DNA of 64,000 bases from Psychroflexus curvus. GTDB taxonomy: Bacteria > Bacteroidota > Bacteroidia > Flavobacteriales > Flavobacteriaceae. A model generated the notes under the pieces. It worked only from the letters and a program-made list of their open reading frames with translations. It made no database searches and was not told the origin of the DNA. A program made the translations under genes and the position numbers. Below are positions 61,720 to 64,000 of the stretch, piece by piece (the first letter of the stretch is position 1; each line of letters starts with the position of its first letter). The stretch covers positions 186,001-250,000 of the forward strand of contig NZ_JAIQZF010000005.1 of assembly GCF_020164585.1 (NCBI RefSeq), read 5' to 3'.

Positions 61720-63252
61720 TTATTTCTTCCTTGTTAAAGAATACAAGTCATTTCGTATATCTTTCAAATTCTTCACACTTCCGAAACTATGAAGTTCCCG
61801 CAACGCCAGTAAATCCACATCGGCGATCAAAATCATTTCGGTATTGGGCGTGGTCTGAGCCTTTATGCCATCGCTAGGAAACGCGAAATCCGATGGGGTG
61901 AACACCGCGGACTGTGCATATTGAATATCCATATTGTGAACTTTTGGCAAATTACCAACACTTCCCGCAATAGCTACATAACATTCATTTTCTACAGCTC
62001 TCGCCTGTGCACAAAGTTTAACTCTCGAAAAACCATTTTGGGTATCGGTTAGAAAAGGGACAAACAAAATATCCATGCCTTCTTTGGCCAGGATTCTGGA
62101 CAACTCCGGAAACTCCACATCGTAACAAATCAAAATCCCTATTTTACCGCAATCGGTATCAAATACTTTAAACTCGCTTCCGCGCTGCATCCCCCAGACT
62201 CTTGCTTCGTCTGGAGTCACATGAATTTTTTCGTAACGCTCTATGCTTCCATCGCGTTTACAGAGATAACCCACATTATACAACTTGTTGTCAATCAATT
62301 CTGGCATACTTCCAGAAATGATATTGATATTATAAGCAATGGACAGTTCTGCCATTTTATGTTTGACAGGCTCTGTATACTTCGCCAGTTCCCGTATCGC
62401 ATCCGGCTCGCTGAGATGGTTGTATTTTGACATCAAAGGCGCATTAAAAAACTCAGGGAATAGAGCAAAATCCGAGCGGTAACCCGATAAAGATTCTACG
62501 AAAAATTCCACCTGATGCAACAATTCTTCCAGGCTGCTGTAAGAACGCATCTGCCACTGAACGAGACCCAGGCGAACTTCGCTTTTCTGGTTGGAGGGGG
62601 CTTTGCTTTCTTTTTCAAAATAAATATTATCCCACTGCATCAAGACCGCGTATTCTTTAGAATCCTTGTCACCATCCAGATAGTTGGACAAAATTCTAAC
62701 CGGTCTAAAATCGTTGGATAATTGGAAGTTTAAGACGGGATCATTTATCTCCTTCGTCCTCACTTTTTGTATGTATTGCTTCGGACTTAACTCACTTGAA
62801 AATTTATGATAATTTGGAATTCTTCCACCAAACACAATTCCTTTTAAATTCAACTGCTCGGTTAACTCTTTTCTATAATCATATAGTCGTCTGCCCAATT
62901 TTAAGCCCCTGTATTCTTTCCTGACGATGACATCAATACCATAAAGCATGTCGCCATCCTCCGTGTGATTTTTAAACTTCACGTCCCCCGCAATATCATC
63001 GTAGGTATGCTGATTGGATAATTTATTATAGTCCACGATGATGGAAAAAGCGCAACCTGCCAGGTCACCGTTCACCAGAATCACCACTTGCCCTTCAGGA
63101 AAAATATCTATCAGACTCCTCAACTCATCTTTGCGCCAATACGCATCTGCAACGTCACCATAAATTTCAATAAACACCTCTTTAAGGACTTCAAAATCCT
63201 TTAGCGAAAGGTATTTTAATTCAATTTGTTCAATTTTTGGGGAATTATCCAT
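61720..63252 (-). CDS. Fusion of a GNAT acetyltransferase and a nitrilase-family amidohydrolase
   Basis: 510 residues, two catalytic domains. N-terminal GNAT (about 10-215) has IVRKEYRGLKLGRRLYDYRK (motif A). C-terminal carbon-nitrogen hydrolase (about 225-490) shows the Glu-Lys-Cys triad: Glu267 in LFPEFF, Lys342 in YEKIHV and Cys376 in LICYDVEFPE. This bifunctional architecture exists in Bacteroidota; the acyl-amide substrate is unknown. Its neighbour in the same direction is a deoxyhypusine-synthase-like gene, which hints at polyamine or amine acylation. Confidence 0.9.
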   Translation of the reverse strand: MDNSPKIEQIELKYLSLKDFEVLKEVFIEIYGDVADAYWRKDELRSLIDIFPEGQVVILVNGDLAGCAFSIIVDYNKLSNQHTYDDIAGDVKFKNHTEDGDMLYGIDVIVRKEYRGLKLGRRLYDYRKELTEQLNLKGIVFGGRIPNYHKFSSELSPKQYIQKVRTKEINDPVLNFQLSNDFRPVRILSNYLDGDKDSKEYAVLMQWDNIYFEKESKAPSNQKSEVRLGLVQWQMRSYSSLEELLHQVEFFVESLSGYRSDFALFPEFFNAPLMSKYNHLSEPDAIRELAKYTEPVKHKMAELSIAYNINIISGSMPELIDNKLYNVGYLCKRDGSIERYEKIHVTPDEARVWGMQRGSEFKVFDTDCGKIGILICYDVEFPELSRILAKEGMDILFVPFLTDTQNGFSRVKLCAQARAVENECYVAIAGSVGNLPKVHNMDIQYAQSAVFTPSDFAFPSDGIKAQTTPNTEMILIADVDLLALRELHSFGSVKNLKDIRNDLYSLTRKK

Positions 63253-63445
63253 AGTAGGGTAAAATAAATTTAATTTTTAGCTTGATAGTAAGCAGTAGTT
63301 ATTTCAGAACTGAGTTTTCTTCGGATATTAATACGAGTAAGCTTTGTGAGTTTTTAGACATCCAACTTCCAGAATTCACATTCACTCGAATCAGCGTCCA
63401 AAGTGAAGATGAATTCTGAAAGTTTTTTCGTCTGTTTCAACCTAA

Positions 63446-64000
63446 TTACATTTCCAGAAGGTAAGCAAAGATAAGGGGAGCAACTATAGTTGCATCGCTT
63501 TCTATGATAAATTTAGGGGTATCTATGTCTAGTTTACCCCAGGTAATTTTCTCGTTAGGAACCGCCCCGGAGTAAGAACCATAACTTGTAGTAGAATCAG
63601 AAATCTGGCAGAAATAATTCCAGAAGGGGGTGTCGGTTCGTTCCATATCCTGGTAAAGCATCGGTACTACACAAATTGGAAAATCACCGGCTATACCTCC
63701 GCCTATCTGGAAAAAGCCAATGCCCTCCTTCGAGTTATCGGTGTACCAGTCTGCCAAAAAGGTCATGTACTCAATACCCGATTTTACGGTAGAGGCTTTC
63801 AGCTCTCCTTTCATCACATAACTGGCAAAAATATTTCCCATCGTACTGTCTTCCCATCCCGGAACAACGATAGGTAAGTTTTTCTCTGCAGCGGCATACA
63901 TCCAGGAATCCTTCAGGTCGATTTCATAATACTCTTCCAAAACTCCAGACAGCAATAGTTTGTACATGTATTCATGTGGAAAATAACGCTCGCCTTTGGC
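63446..64000 (-). CDS. Deoxyhypusine-synthase-like protein lacking the catalytic lysine (5' end beyond the window)
   Basis: The frame continues in-frame to the window edge (GERYFPHEY precedes MYKLLL), so 185 codons are visible and the N-terminus is missing. Diagnostic parts are VVPGWEDSTMGNIFASYVMK, FFQIGGGIAGDFP, and SGAVPNEKITWGKL, which aligns with the C-terminal DHS motif ARPDEAVSWGKI. In true DHS the segment GGGVVKHH holds the catalytic Lys; here it reads GGGIAGDF, so the position is Gly (codon at 63688-63686). It may be a homospermidine synthase-like or polyamine-binding protein rather than deoxyhypusine synthase. Confidence 0.85.
   Translation of the reverse strand, partial: AKGERYFPHEYMYKLLLSGVLEEYYEIDLKDSWMYAAAEKNLPIVVPGWEDSTMGNIFASYVMKGELKASTVKSGIEYMTFLADWYTDNSKEGIGFFQIGGGIAGDFPICVVPMLYQDMERTDTPFWNYFCQISDSTTSYGSYSGAVPNEKITWGKLDIDTPKFIIESDATIVAPLIFAYLLEM

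Noticed and set aside
1-64000. tRNA, rRNA, CRISPR array, prophage or complete insertion sequence
   Set aside because: I found no cloverleaf with a GGTTCGAATCC-type T-arm, no rRNA stretch, no regularly spaced direct repeats and no transposase or integrase motif. A tRNA scan could still detect a diverged gene I missed.

Overview
The window looks like a chromosomal segment of a marine-type member of the Flavobacteriaceae (Bacteroidota). The evidence is low GC content, promoters of the TTG-N19-TAnnTTTG type, TonB-dependent receptors with carboxypeptidase-like regulatory domains, two proteins with type IX secretion (T9SS) C-terminal sorting domains, DUF5686 and DUF3050 proteins, and the flavobacterial gene order rplM-rpsI-rpsB-tsf-pyrH-frr. 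Genus cannot be fixed from the sequence. I saw no rRNA, tRNA, CRISPR array, phage or complete insertion sequence; the segment is mostly core genome with small accessory patches.

Layout. 1-3.1 kb: a TPR protein cut by the left edge, and serS with a hairpin in its 5' UTR. 3.2-7.0 kb: two Gfo/Idh/MocA oxidoreductases and a DUF1080 lipoprotein, a probable 3-keto-sugar module. 7.1-8.0 kb: phenylalanine 4-hydroxylase behind a compact leader with a 19-codon peptide containing five consecutive Tyr codons, a candidate anti-terminator and a strong terminator hairpin. This is the most striking find, a candidate tyrosine-sensing attenuator. 8.2-20.2 kb: a serine hydrolase, a P2-type cation ATPase, a secreted metalloprotease, lspA, and a ZIP transporter with its DtxR/MntR-type regulator and a palindromic operator. 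20.4-23.1 kb: a GNAT enzyme and an ovothiol synthase (OvoA). 23.6-32.5 kb: a ZnuD-like TonB receptor, a PaaE-like reductase, a LysM lytic transglycosylase and a very large outer-membrane protein, followed by a tandem-duplicated hairpin module. 32.9-37.4 kb: an alkyltransferase-like protein lacking the catalytic Cys, a LysE exporter, trmB, a glycosyltransferase and a PhoB/PhoR-like two-component pair. 37.5-42.8 kb: a TonB receptor, a beta-helix lipoprotein and a T9SS cargo protein. 42.9-47.6 kb: a LuxE-like protein, then an Fe-S/electron-transfer block (Mrp ATPase, NifU domain, TrxR-like ferredoxin-NADP reductase, 2Fe-2S ferredoxin). 47.8-56.4 kb: DUF3050, glutaryl-CoA dehydrogenase-like, TrmN6, an RND/MMPL exporter and DUF5686. 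56.5-60.7 kb: the translation operon. 60.9-64 kb: a membrane zinc peptidase, a GNAT-nitrilase fusion, and a deoxyhypusine-synthase-like protein that runs off the right edge and lacks the catalytic lysine.

Several genes have a TAnnTTTG box only 4-8 nt before the start codon and may give leaderless mRNAs. These boxes also show that some longest-ORF starts are too long (rplM, DUF3050, the beta-helix lipoprotein). Calls rest on manual reading of motifs and gene order; no database search was run.
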